64,000 nucleotides of DNA from Polychytrium aggregatum (Eukaryota; Chytridiomycota; Chytridiomycetes; Polychytriales): assembly GCF_025602895.1 (NCBI RefSeq), contig NW_026516205.1, positions 496,001 through 560,000 of the forward strand, written 5' to 3'. Within the stretch, counting starts at the first letter, position 1. Each line of letters opens with the position of its first letter. The notes under the pieces are model-generated. The model had not been told where the DNA came from. It made no database searches and saw nothing but the letters and a program-made list of their open reading frames with translations. Position numbers and translations under genes: made by a program. This document shows positions 42,874 to 52,289 of this stretch, piece by piece.

Positions 42874-44151
42874 ATGAAGCGCACCAATGCATCTCTCGTC
42901 GAGTCTACCACGTCCCCGTCCAAGCGCCAATGTGTCCGCGAGCACGATGATGCTCCAGCTGAACCAGCTGCCCCGCCCTCTCCGGTTTTGTACCCCACGG
43001 TCAAGCCCGTCTCGGATCATGTCACCCAGGTCGCCACCATCCGCCGAGTCAATCCTATGACCCAAGCTGAAATCGTCGTGGCCAATGAAGCCTTCCTCTG
43101 GCTCCTGGACATCCCCACCATACTCCGCCTCAAGCAAACCTGCAAGACCTTTGAAGCCCTCATCCGCGGCTCCAAGTTGGTTCAATACCGCCTTTGGATC
43201 GGCTTCACCGGGTTGGAAATCTACCACAGCCACGAAGACTACCTCGTCAACAAGAATGGCTGTTTCGATGTCCAAACGACGATTTTGGACGAGGAAGTAC
43301 GACGTCTCTACCAGATCTATCCGTCTCCGTCCCCGAGCTGTTTCGACGACCGATGGCTCTTGAAGATCATGGACGCACCCGAAGACACCACAACATACAC
43401 AAAGGCCGAGCAAGCAACCGCCGCGACCGTTTTTGCTCGCCTGATGATGACCCGAGTCATCAATTCTAACGGTACGATCAAGCTGACTCAATCCAAAATC
43501 AAGACATACTTCGAAGCCGTCGAAAAGGCCGCCAAGCTCGGGGACGTTGTCGCGATCTACCTCTTGGGCATTGGGCATTTGAATCGGATTTGTGACATGT
43601 CGATTCACCCAAGCGATGACACTCCAGTGCGCCCACTCCTCAAGATTGCCAGTGTCGCCGGATACCCATTCGCCACCGCTCTCCTTGCCACAATCTACAA
43701 GTCGTTTGATTGTGACAGGACGCAAATGAAGTTTTGGAGGCTGCTCTTCAACGCCCAAACGACTCAGCATCCCGCCCATTGGGCATCCGTTTGCAAGTTT
43801 CATTCGAAACACGTCACCAACCCCCCATTTCCCATCTCCATCCCCGAAGACGTCGTGGACCTGCTCGCGCGCAAGAGCGATGCCTTGGCGGATCACCCTC
43901 AATTCAAGCCTCTTAGTGCCAAGGAAAGCAGGGATGTCTTCAAAAATGCCCGGTGCCATGATTTTTTCGAAGATGAAATTGAGTGGCGCGACGACATTGA
44001 CTCTGAAGACGAACTTGTGGACGACATCAGCACCGCTTCGGATGCCGAGGATGATGTTGTTGTTGTCCCAGCCGCTGTCTTTGTTCCCCCCGAGCTCAAT
44101 GGTGTGACGTTTGACTTGACTTCTGACTCTGACGACGACTTCACTGAATAA
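42874..44151 (+). CDS. F-box-like protein of the virus-like block
   Basis: This encodes 425 residues from ATG at 42874 (MKRTNASLVE). After a basic, Pro-rich N terminus, residues ~65-110 resemble an F-box (FLWLLDIPTILRLKQTC, then FEALIRG). The middle has paired helices with an alanine-rich pattern (AVEKAAKLGDVVAIYLLGI, IASVAGYPFATALLATI) that look like Sel1-type repeats. The C terminus is strongly acidic (DIDSEDELVDD, SDSDDDFTE). F-box proteins recruit substrates to SCF ubiquitin ligases and are frequent in large DNA viruses; this role is inferred. It is intronless and the stop overlaps an AATAAA at 44148-44153. I do not recognise a closer family. Confidence 0.72.
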   Translation: MKRTNASLVESTTSPSKRQCVREHDDAPAEPAAPPSPVLYPTVKPVSDHVTQVATIRRVNPMTQAEIVVANEAFLWLLDIPTILRLKQTCKTFEALIRGSKLVQYRLWIGFTGLEIYHSHEDYLVNKNGCFDVQTTILDEEVRRLYQIYPSPSPSCFDDRWLLKIMDAPEDTTTYTKAEQATAATVFARLMMTRVINSNGTIKLTQSKIKTYFEAVEKAAKLGDVVAIYLLGIGHLNRICDMSIHPSDDTPVRPLLKIASVAGYPFATALLATIYKSFDCDRTQMKFWRLLFNAQTTQHPAHWASVCKFHSKHVTNPPFPISIPEDVVDLLARKSDALADHPQFKPLSAKESRDVFKNARCHDFFEDEIEWRDDIDSEDELVDDISTASDAEDDVVVVPAAVFVPPELNGVTFDLTSDSDDDFTE

Positions 44152-44388
44152 AGAAATGCATTGATCCATGTACACGCTCTGTTCGCTGCATGTGTGTTTG
44201 GCTGCGATGCTTCGAAGGGTGAATGACAGGTCGAATCCTTGTGCGTCTCCACGTGATCAGGCTGGATCCGAATCGAGCCATGATTCAGACGGTTCGCGCG
44301 GATTCGAACCTGAGGCACAGGGCATCGCCACACACGCAAAAAATCAGGGCCAGAGATCAAGCACCCAAGTCAACGCGATCGACTGAAA

Positions 44389-45060
44389 ATGCCACCAAAG
44401 ACGTCCTATTACTTTGACTATGAGAGTGATGATGTCGACTCATGGGAATGCCGGATGCGGTGTGAACGCTGTGTGGCCACCAAGCTCGATGGTCGACGCT
44501 GCACACGCACGACCTGCATTGGGGTCAAATACTGCTACTCCCATCTGGCGACGGTGAAAAACCTGCGCATCGACGACTCCACCATCCCAGGCGCAGGAAA
44601 GGGGCTGTTCGCATACAAGCATGTGCCCGCGAGCGTCTACGATGACGAAGAGCGCGAAAGGCTCGAGAATGCAGTCCTGTTCAAGAGAGGCCAAGTGATC
44701 ATCGAGTACGATGGGCAGCCCATCCCTGGCCAAGAAAGACGTTCCCGATACGGGAACACCAACGCCCCATACCTCGTTGAACGCCGAATCGGGCTCAACG
44801 CGGGACGCTATGAAGATGGTGCATGCCGGAGAGGAATCGGAACGCTCGCCAACCACTCGGAAGACGGCAACGATGTCAACGCAAAGCTCGCCCAGGACAG
44901 GGGAGTCGGGGTGGTGCTGAAGGCACTCCGGGACATTCATAATGGAGAAGAAATCTTTATTGATTATGGCGGTGCCTTTGGGCTGGACGACGAAGATGCA
45001 GTGTTTGGTACGAAGCGCAAGACCAACACACGCGAGCGAATCGCACGAAGCAGGACATGA
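44389..45060 (+). CDS. SET-domain protein with N-terminal Cys/His module
   Basis: This encodes 223 residues. Residues ~28-52 carry the module CVATKLDGRRC to CYSH, spaced C-x9-C-x10-C-x2-H as in the disrupted gene at 10748/41936. The SET domain follows: IDDSTIPGAGKGLFA, then GQVIIEYDG, RRGIGTLANHS and the terminal GEEIFIDYGGAFG. The NHS and DY motifs bind S-adenosylmethionine and lysine in methyltransferases. There is no pre-SET or post-SET domain, as in small viral SET proteins, so histone or other protein lysine methylation is likely but the substrate is unknown. It is intronless and its stop is 12 bases from the convergent gene at 45073. Confidence 0.86.
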   Translation: MPPKTSYYFDYESDDVDSWECRMRCERCVATKLDGRRCTRTTCIGVKYCYSHLATVKNLRIDDSTIPGAGKGLFAYKHVPASVYDDEERERLENAVLFKRGQVIIEYDGQPIPGQERRSRYGNTNAPYLVERRIGLNAGRYEDGACRRGIGTLANHSEDGNDVNAKLAQDRGVGVVLKALRDIHNGEEIFIDYGGAFGLDDEDAVFGTKRKTNTRERIARSRT

Positions 45061-45072
45061 AGGGCCTGGCAC

Positions 45073-46371
45073 TCAGTCCTTGGAGATCCAGGCGGGCATC
45101 TCCCTGCCAGGAGCAAGGTAACGCAACATGAGTGCAATCACAGCTTGGTCGAACCCACCATCTTCCACACATGCCATGGTCACTGGATCGACAGTGATGT
45201 TTTGTGCCAGATTGATCACGATGCTCTCCTTGGCGCAGACCTCATCCCCCACGAGGCGAAACGAGCCGGGCCACGAGTCGACACTGACGATCGTCTTGAT
45301 TCGCCCCATGTCGAAAGGCACATCCCCCATGGCTCGGTGGTCGAGTTGGATTGAGGTGACCGATGTGAGAGTGGGGATGTGGCTGGTCTTGACGATGAAT
45401 TGCGAGCTCTTGAGTCCTTCGCCCAGAATGCAGGTGGCACCAGCGTCCAGGGCCTCGGTCACAAGCTCCTTGACATGGGCACCGCTGGGAGGGTTGATCC
45501 GCGAGACCAGCCTATTGCCTGGGACGCTCAGGATGCGCGAGCCCAATGCATGCTGGATCAGACGCAGGAGCAGGCGCTTGCCATGATTTTGGTCGTTCCC
45601 CACCAAGAAGAGAGCTGACTCGGACGTACGAGATTTGGCGGTGAGGCATGTTGCCAGGAAACGCAAGAGCAGGTGGTACTCTCTATCACTGCTCTTGCCC
45701 AGCATCGAGCGAATTATCTCCTCCAGCTTGTAGACTTTGCCATCGACGCCACAATAAAAGTCGTCAACCACGTACGAGACTGGAAGCGAGTGGGTGAAGC
45801 AGTCACCAGCATTGACCCGACGAGCCTTGAGGCCAGGCAGCTCCAGCACAATCCCATTGGCGAAGAGGATGGTGTTGGTCGATGCATTGGCGTGGGTGAT
45901 GGCAAAGGTCTCGATGTTGAATTTTTCGTGCTGGAACGCCAGGGCGAATCTGTACCTGTCTTTGATGATGTCTGGGATGCTTCCCAGAGTGTGCTTGATC
46001 TCCTTGACCACTTCCTTGGCATGTTTGAGCTTGTTCGAGCTGGCATACCTTGCTCGAACCACTTCGACCCACCCCTGGAAGGCGCCCTGGGGATCAGTGA
46101 GAAGCTTGGTCAGGGCGTAGTCCAGATCCACATGCTTCCAGAGGAGCCCATCAAAGAACCAGATCTTGTGGGTCTTGGTTGCATGGGGCTCGGCGTGAAG
46201 AACTTGGTGTGGAACCAGGCCTCGGAGGATGTGGGTGATCGATGGAAGCGAGCCCAGGGCAGCCATCTTGATGGAGATGTTCAAGATGCTGTCATTTGGG
46301 AAGAGCACGACACCATCATCCAGAATATCGCTGCTCAGGCCCACGAACACCTCGGTCAACTCGTTGGACAT
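45073..46371 (-). CDS. D5-like protein with degenerate ATPase core
   Basis: This encodes 432 residues, with no frame damage. It aligns by eye with the D5-N and helicase region of the gene at 6630: IWFFDGLLWKHVDLDYAL parallels YLFNGKYWVKDTIN, and LFLVGNDQNHGKRLLLRLIQ parallels the Walker A region. The Walker A Ser/Thr is replaced by Arg (GKR), the Walker B region reads CILGEGL, the SNH sensor reads TSHIP, and the arginine-finger DRG reads DMG. It probably cannot hydrolyse ATP and may be a structural or regulatory partner of a D5 hexamer, or a decaying copy. There is no primase domain. Confidence 0.75.
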   Translation of the reverse strand: MSNELTEVFVGLSSDILDDGVVLFPNDSILNISIKMAALGSLPSITHILRGLVPHQVLHAEPHATKTHKIWFFDGLLWKHVDLDYALTKLLTDPQGAFQGWVEVVRARYASSNKLKHAKEVVKEIKHTLGSIPDIIKDRYRFALAFQHEKFNIETFAITHANASTNTILFANGIVLELPGLKARRVNAGDCFTHSLPVSYVVDDFYCGVDGKVYKLEEIIRSMLGKSSDREYHLLLRFLATCLTAKSRTSESALFLVGNDQNHGKRLLLRLIQHALGSRILSVPGNRLVSRINPPSGAHVKELVTEALDAGATCILGEGLKSSQFIVKTSHIPTLTSVTSIQLDHRAMGDVPFDMGRIKTIVSVDSWPGSFRLVGDEVCAKESIVINLAQNITVDPVTMACVEDGGFDQAVIALMLRYLAPGREMPAWISKD

Positions 46372-47321
46372 TGTTGCACTCTAACTCTGGTACGCGATCT
46401 TTGTTTGGCCCATCCTGACGCAGATCGCGTTTCAGCGATGAAGCGCAAGAACAACCCACCCAAACCACCCCAACCACGCAGTACCTATGACCGGACCAGA
46501 ATGCCTACGATCCAGACGACTGCGCGTCGCCCAAGATCCCAACGACGCCAGCACCTATGGCCCAGGTGGATGCGCGATTTTTGCGCCGGGGCGCGAGACC
46601 ACGTGAATCATCCACGTGACCACAGATCTGGCGGCAATCGACCATTCACACCCCAGGAACGCCGTGATCACATGACCCTGCCATCCATCCCGGTCACGCC
46701 GGGCAAACGACACGGGCAGGAATCGAACCTGGTGCATCGAAATGGGTGTACCTTGTGTAACCCCAAACGGCAGTAAGCAAATCGCCACCACAGAGAGCGT
46801 GGGCGGCCCACAAGCCAACCAACACACACACCACCATGCACCGCCACACAATCGAGTGACACAAACGCGCCAAGCTGGCCAATGGGATGTTGAGGGCTGT
46901 CCACTCAGGTGAGATAGAGCTGCAAACCCATTGTTTGTGTAGCCGGGGTGTCTATTATGGATTTTCCTGGGCTGTCCTTGCATAGCAAAACAAAATTTTG
47001 ATTCAGAAACAAAATGTGTTTTTCGGGTGTTTTGAAAACAGGCCTTTTTTCAATAATAGACAGCCCGATTACATACTTAAGGAGCAAAACAACAGCCCGA
47101 AACAGCCCGAAACAGCCGAGGACCAACCATGAAGGGGTTACAGACAACACAAACACACAGATGGGGGTGAATCACAGCAACACCAATGCGGGCTTCGCTT
47201 GCTGCTCGCTCGAACGACAACCACCAGACTTCCATAGATGGAAAACGGAAAGCGGAGCATCGCCTGGCTGCGCTGGATACCTGGACACAGCAAGAGCCGA
47301 CGAACGCCGGCGAGAAGCATG

Positions 47322-47430
47322 GTCTCGCCATACCACTGCAGGAAACCCACAAGCTTGTAGCGAACACAGAGACAACGCAAAACCCAGCCCCTGCATCGAA
47401 CCACCCAAAATGCGAGTCTCGCCACTCGCG
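47322..47430 (+). repeat. Direct repeat, copy 1
   Basis: About 109 bases starting gtctcgccataccactgcag recur at 47888-47997 with few differences. The two copies flank the palindrome at 47507-47826. Confidence 0.85.
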
Positions 47431-47506
47431 TATGGCGACCGGGGCATACCCCCAACCCACCATCACCCATGGCCCAGACCATGGCTGCCCTCCAACACAC
47501 GCGAAC

Positions 47507-47826
47507 GGAATCTCCTCGGAATCTTTTTATATATGAATAGGAATCTTTTAGGAATCTTTTATAGTGTATTTCATATCAAATAGGAATCTATAGACCAAAA
47601 GTCGAGCCTAGGGAGGGCAAAAACAAAACGACAAAATGACAAAACGACAAAAACCCCTAACCCCGTCACAACGCATTGGCCACGACATCGGTTTGTCATT
47701 TTGTCATTTTGTATTTGGCTCCCCGGGGAGGACTTTACCCCAGAGATTCCCATTTGATATGAAACACATAATAAAAGATTCCGAAAAGATTCCTTTTCAT
47801 ATGAGAAAGATTCCGCCGAGATTCCT
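47507..47826. repeat. Imperfect palindrome, possible MITE-like element
   Basis: An ~82-bp arm at 47507-47588 is the inverted near-copy of 47745-47826. Both are AT-rich with repeated ggaatctttt motifs. Inside the spacer a second inverted pair (47629-47648, acgacaaaatgacaaaacga; 47691-47712) can form a hairpin. It has no coding capacity. Confidence 0.8.
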
Positions 47827-47855
47827 ACCACACACACACACACACACACACCACC
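47826..47855 (+). repeat. CA microsatellite
   Basis: A (CA)n tract directly follows the right palindrome arm. Confidence 0.85.
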
Positions 47856-47887
47856 AGGGCTGCCTACCTGTACACACAATGAGCCCA

Positions 47888-47997
47888 GTCTCGCCATACC
47901 ACTGCAGGAAACCCACAAGCCTATAGCGATCACAGAGACAACGCAAAACCCAGCCCCTGCATCGAACCACCCAAAATGCAAGTCTCGCCACCCGCGC
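47888..47997 (+). repeat. Direct repeat, copy 2
   Basis: Second copy of the repeat at 47322-47430, same orientation. Confidence 0.85.
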
Positions 47998-48381
47998 ATC
48001 GCAACCAGGGATACCACCAAGCACTCAGCACCCCAGACGGACACACGAATACGCGAGAACCAACCAACCCACCCAAACCACCCGACCCAACGAACAACAC
48101 CGAACCCCAACGAACACCCAGATAGCCCAGATACCCAAAATACCCCAGATATGTAATCCGCCACACTGCGCACCCGAAAACCAAGCCACACCACCGTCTC
48201 CCTCAGCAACATAAAAGCAGCAGCATCCCCGCCTCCATCAGCAAATCCACTCTCACCCGAAGAACACCGCCTACCCCGACGACACCCAAGTACACCCAAG
48301 TACTACAATTCCCACGACTACCCCGACTACTCCCAAGTACCCCACCAAACCCGACTCCCACGCCCAACCCGCCCCTCACAA

Positions 48382-48412
48382 CCCTAACCTAACCTAACCT
48401 AGGTTAACCTAA
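48382..48412 (+). repeat. Short telomere-like CCTAA tract
   Basis: Three to four CCTAA units followed by an aacctaggtt palindrome. It is too short and too internal to be a chromosome end, but resembles telomere repeats and precedes a minisatellite. Confidence 0.6.
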
Positions 48413-48421
48413 TTACCCACC

Positions 48422-48565
48422 CAATACACCAAATACACCGAATACACCAACTATAACTACTATAACGAATACACCTAATACACCAACTATAACTACTATA
48501 ACAAATACACCGAATATACCAAATACACCAAATATAACTACTATAACATATACACTTAATACACC
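48422..48565 (+). repeat. Minisatellite of AATACACC and ACTATAACTACTATAAC units
   Basis: About 144 bases of alternating short units (aatacacc with variants, and ctataactactataac). AT-rich compared with its surroundings. Confidence 0.85.
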
Positions 48566-50036
48566 CCACCCCACCCCTCCCCACGTCCACCCCTACTACC
48601 CCGACTACACCAACCCTACCATCCCCCTCGTCTACCCCCTATACAATCGTATACGCCAACCCTACCGTCCTCTGCACCACCTCCCCACGTCTACCCCTAC
48701 CCCTCCTCTTCCCTTAGGTTAGCCAGCTATACCGTTTTCCACATATCCGTCATCTCTCAAAAACGGTATAGTTACCGATATACCCCTATACTACTGGTGC
48801 TTCTCTCGGGCCATGAAGGACAGGATACCACCGGCGACGATAGACTCGCCAGAAGTCAATCAAGATGATTCAGGATCACAGCGAGGACCACAGCGAGCAT
48901 CTTTCGAGCACAGAGGATACGCACAGCAAGCTGATCGTCGGTGAGAAGCAGACGATGCCTCGGACCAGCCAGAGTTGCTGGATCGAACGAGACAGCCAAC
49001 ATCACAGCAAGAATGCACAGCGAAGACCGAGCAGGGACTGTGGCAAGAGCACGAGCAGGATACGGACATTCTGCTGGTCCTGGCTGCAGGTAGCCTGCCT
49101 CAGAGACGGGGGCTGGGGACAGCCAGAGGCATCGATCAGCAGCCAATCTGAGGGAGGGACGAGTCCGGGGAACTGTTGGGCAGATGAGGGGAAAGGACAA
49201 TGGCGCGGCCATCCAAGGCGCGGATCGGGAGTTGAGATGCCTGCGAGCGAGTGAGCGAGCAAGCAGCTTGTGTCGACGGCAGCCGGGAATGTCAAGAACT
49301 GCCGGGCAGTACTGCAGGCAGCACGCCCGCTCGTCTGCGGCTCAGGTATGTGTATCTACAGCTGGCGAATGCAGCAGCGTCGACGCTGGGGAGCCAAAGT
49401 ATGTCGAGTTCAAGGCAGTCCCAGCAAACATGGTGTCGGGAATGAGTTCCCCGGCTCGCTCTGGCGGTGTCAATCTCACGGAATCAACCTCAACAGCAAA
49501 GAATCACCATCATGCAAGGGCCGAGGCGGCCGGTGTCTGTATCAGGCAACTCACTCACCCCCAGCACAAGTACCGACCAGCACAGGAAGTGCCGTGCATT
49601 CATGACCAAGAGCATTCCAGCCAGCTGCCCCAGGAAATGGACCATTATGAACCCTGTATCTGCTCGGGACGGAGTCACCCGGATGTCTTGCTCGACAGGT
49701 GGCAGCCACAGTGCATTATGACATAGCTGACAGCTGACTGGCACAACGGACTGGCACAACTTCATATCGCAGCAGTGCAGAACGACCGGGATACCAATGG
49801 CAATGCTCTCACAGACGATGCATTTCTCCAAGGAACACTTCTTTCACCATCACCACCACCAGCAGCAGTGCATTCTATGCCACAACTTCGAAGATGCAAC
49901 TGACCATCGGATGACGAATGAATGGATGGACGTATATTCGGGTCCAGAAACAAAAGTGGCCATCTGTCACATATATAGGGCTATCCTCACCATCCCTTTC
50001 CCCCCTGCTTTACTTGGTGGGCGGCGCCGAGCTTGT

Positions 50037-52289
50037 CTATGTCGTCCTCACCGAGCAAAAGTCGTTGAAATAGCGCTCGCCAAGGATAAAGTACGAGTTG
50101 ACGGGGTTCAGAGAAAGCACCTCATGGAACCCATCGAGAATGTCGGGATACACCTCGTCGCCCTGGGAGGTCATCAGGGTCAAGGCCGACAGGAAGGGCA
50201 GTCGCTCGATGGTCTCGGTCAGGGCGCTGCGAGAGATGGTATGCGGATCATCCGTCTGCCTCATGATGGCATCGTCTTCGCTGTCGTGGTCGAGGAGCTC
50301 CAAGCGAAGTGAGTGAAGAATCGGGGTCGACAAGGTGAGATGGCTCAACAGAGCATCGGAAACATCGCTGCTGGCGAGGTTGAGCGACAAGAGTCGTGGG
50401 CCGATGGCATCCAAGAACCTCAGAAGCACCTGGATATCATCGTGAACGCAAGTTCCCAAGGATATGCACTGGAGCCTTGGTAGGTACCGAGTAAACGCCG
50501 AATACGCCGCGGCGGTGTCGAGCTCGGCCAAATCCACGTCGAGGACTCGCAGATTGTGTGCGTCCTTGCAAAGCGCCATGAGACCGTCGTTGGTCAGGGA
50601 CCAGTTGGGGTAAATCACCAGGGCCTCGAGCCTGGGCAGCAGCTTGGGCAGCGCAGTGAAGAGCTCGTCGTCGAGGTTCTCGCACGAGTTGATATCCAGA
50701 GCGATGATATTTGGGCAGTTCTTGCACAGCGTGATCATCTGCTCGGTGGTTACGAGGGACTCGGAGAGCTCGATTGCGCGCAGGTTGTCGCCAAGGGATT
50801 GTACAAGCAGATCCAGGAAGGTCGAATGTCCGCCACGCGGGCCGATGACGATCTCGTCCTCCTGGCCGAGATCAAGACACTGCATCTGTTTCAGGGACTG
50901 CACGATCAGTTGCGAGTCGCTGATCGAGCTGGGCTGCATCTCGGTATACTCGGGCCCGGCCAGGACGGCTTGCAAGCCCACCAGCTTTGGACAGTGCTCG
51001 AAGAACGACTCGAGCTGGGAGAGGGCCAGGTCCATGCCCACCAAACAGAGCCTGCTGAGATTCGGCATGCACTTGGAGATCAGCGACAGGCCTTGGAAGG
51101 TCAGGCGCTGACGATAGTCGGTCATGGCATCCCGCAGACGGCCGTGGAATTGGACATGCATCTCACGGACAAAGTGAAGTGGCTCGACGTTTCTGCGAAA
51201 CACAAACCGGTCGGCCGCTGTCAGGTCGGCTGCTGGCTGGGTGGCTCTGACACCGAGCGCAACTGAGCCGCTCGGGTCGTGGCGAGGGGCATACAAAGAT
51301 ACCGGAGCTCCATGGGCACGGGGCAGCCCATTTTGGTGGTGCCGTCGCCGCAGTTTCTCGTTGGCCTGGTACCATATGCACCGAAGCGAGAACTTTTCGA
51401 GATTCTCTGGGCTCCAGAGTACCGGCACGGCCCAGAGAATCGGAGTGGCGACTTGGTTCCAGTGTCGGTTGACCAGACAGCAGTTGGTCAGATTGAACTG
51501 GTGGTGCTTGAAGACAATGTTGGCAGAATGCGGTCGCAAGCCATCTGGGGCGAAGCGCTTCAGAATCAAATGGAGAATATCGGGCGGAAACGTTGCTGCC
51601 AACGAGGGTGTTCTCCTGCTGCGCCGGATATCCTGGGACGCCGGTCGCATGGAAACAGCCGTGCTAGAGCTAGAGGCTGGTCGCGGCGGCGTGAGATGGA
51701 TGCTGTCGATGTCTCTGATGATGTGCCGTGAATCTTGATCGAGTTGCAGAGCCTGGTCGCTCGGACGTGGGACGCACAGGCCCGAAGGAGGTGGTGGATG
51801 GGCAATTTGGGCTGATGACGGAGTTTGCTGTGGAGTGGCGGCGGTGACGGTAGAGATGCTGTCGGTTGCCGCGATTGATGCTTGCGATACGCAACCATGG
51901 GCATCCCGAGAAACGGCTCCGCCCGGGGCTGGTGCCGGTGCCACTGCTGGCTCCTGAGGACCGGGTGGAATATTGGGATTCAGCTTCCACGACGGCGAGA
52001 CAATGTTGTCGGCCATGGGAAACACATCGAGACACATCTGGACGGCCGACAGGGCCGCCTCGACATCGAGGGAGCGCTGGAGCATGGGATACTCGGGCAT
52101 GGCCATTAATGCCGGCTCAAGCATGTCAAGGTCGCTGCGGTACTCCTTCAGGATCTTCTGGCAGATGAACAGCACCGAAACAACGAGGTAGTGCGTTTCG
52201 GGGAACTCTCGGCGCATGTTGCGGCCAAAGGGATAGCGGACACTCGAGGTGGTCTCGAAGGGCTTCCATCGGGGCGAATCGCCGTCCAT
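50037..52289 (-). CDS. F-box and leucine-rich-repeat protein
   Basis: This encodes 750 residues from the ATG at 52289, in a single exon. An N-terminal helical region (~1-90) and a Pro/Ser-rich linker precede an F-box near residues 230-290 (LAATFPPDILHLILKRF, then NCCLVNRHWNQVATPILW). The C-terminal half holds leucine-rich repeats of the AMN1/F-box type (LSRLCLVGMDL, IIALDINSCENL, LRVLDVDLAEL, LLSLNLASSDVSD). This layout fits an SCF ubiquitin-ligase substrate receptor. The linker between F-box start and CCLVNRHW is unusually long. Codon use and GC are like the other host genes to its right. The partner and substrate cannot be told. Confidence 0.85.
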   Translation of the reverse strand: MDGDSPRWKPFETTSSVRYPFGRNMRREFPETHYLVVSVLFICQKILKEYRSDLDMLEPALMAMPEYPMLQRSLDVEAALSAVQMCLDVFPMADNIVSPSWKLNPNIPPGPQEPAVAPAPAPGGAVSRDAHGCVSQASIAATDSISTVTAATPQQTPSSAQIAHPPPPSGLCVPRPSDQALQLDQDSRHIIRDIDSIHLTPPRPASSSSTAVSMRPASQDIRRSRRTPSLAATFPPDILHLILKRFAPDGLRPHSANIVFKHHQFNLTNCCLVNRHWNQVATPILWAVPVLWSPENLEKFSLRCIWYQANEKLRRRHHQNGLPRAHGAPVSLYAPRHDPSGSVALGVRATQPAADLTAADRFVFRRNVEPLHFVREMHVQFHGRLRDAMTDYRQRLTFQGLSLISKCMPNLSRLCLVGMDLALSQLESFFEHCPKLVGLQAVLAGPEYTEMQPSSISDSQLIVQSLKQMQCLDLGQEDEIVIGPRGGHSTFLDLLVQSLGDNLRAIELSESLVTTEQMITLCKNCPNIIALDINSCENLDDELFTALPKLLPRLEALVIYPNWSLTNDGLMALCKDAHNLRVLDVDLAELDTAAAYSAFTRYLPRLQCISLGTCVHDDIQVLLRFLDAIGPRLLSLNLASSDVSDALLSHLTLSTPILHSLRLELLDHDSEDDAIMRQTDDPHTISRSALTETIERLPFLSALTLMTSQGDEVYPDILDGFHEVLSLNPVNSYFILGERYFNDFCSVRTT

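Larger units (their letters stand above)
46372..50036. other. Gene-poor, repeat-rich spacer
   Basis: No gene with recognisable motifs in 3.7 kb. It contains the direct repeats, palindrome, CA tract, telomere-like tract and minisatellite listed separately. It marks the change from the virus-like block to host genes. Confidence 0.7.

Noticed and set aside
44300-44385. tRNA-like sequence with GGTTCGAATCC
   Set aside because: The T stem does not pair and no cloverleaf can be formed.
46700-46790. tRNA gene on the minus strand, suggested by GGTTCGATTCC at 46717-46727
   Set aside because: Only a T-arm-like hairpin with one mismatch is present. No matching 5' acceptor strand, D arm or anticodon arm is found upstream on the minus strand.
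48382-48412. Chromosome end
   Set aside because: Only three or four repeat units, with unique sequence and genes on both sides.
46372-50036. Hypothetical proteins on either strand
   Set aside because: Frames are short or of biased composition, overlap repeats, and show no domain motif or plausible gene structure.
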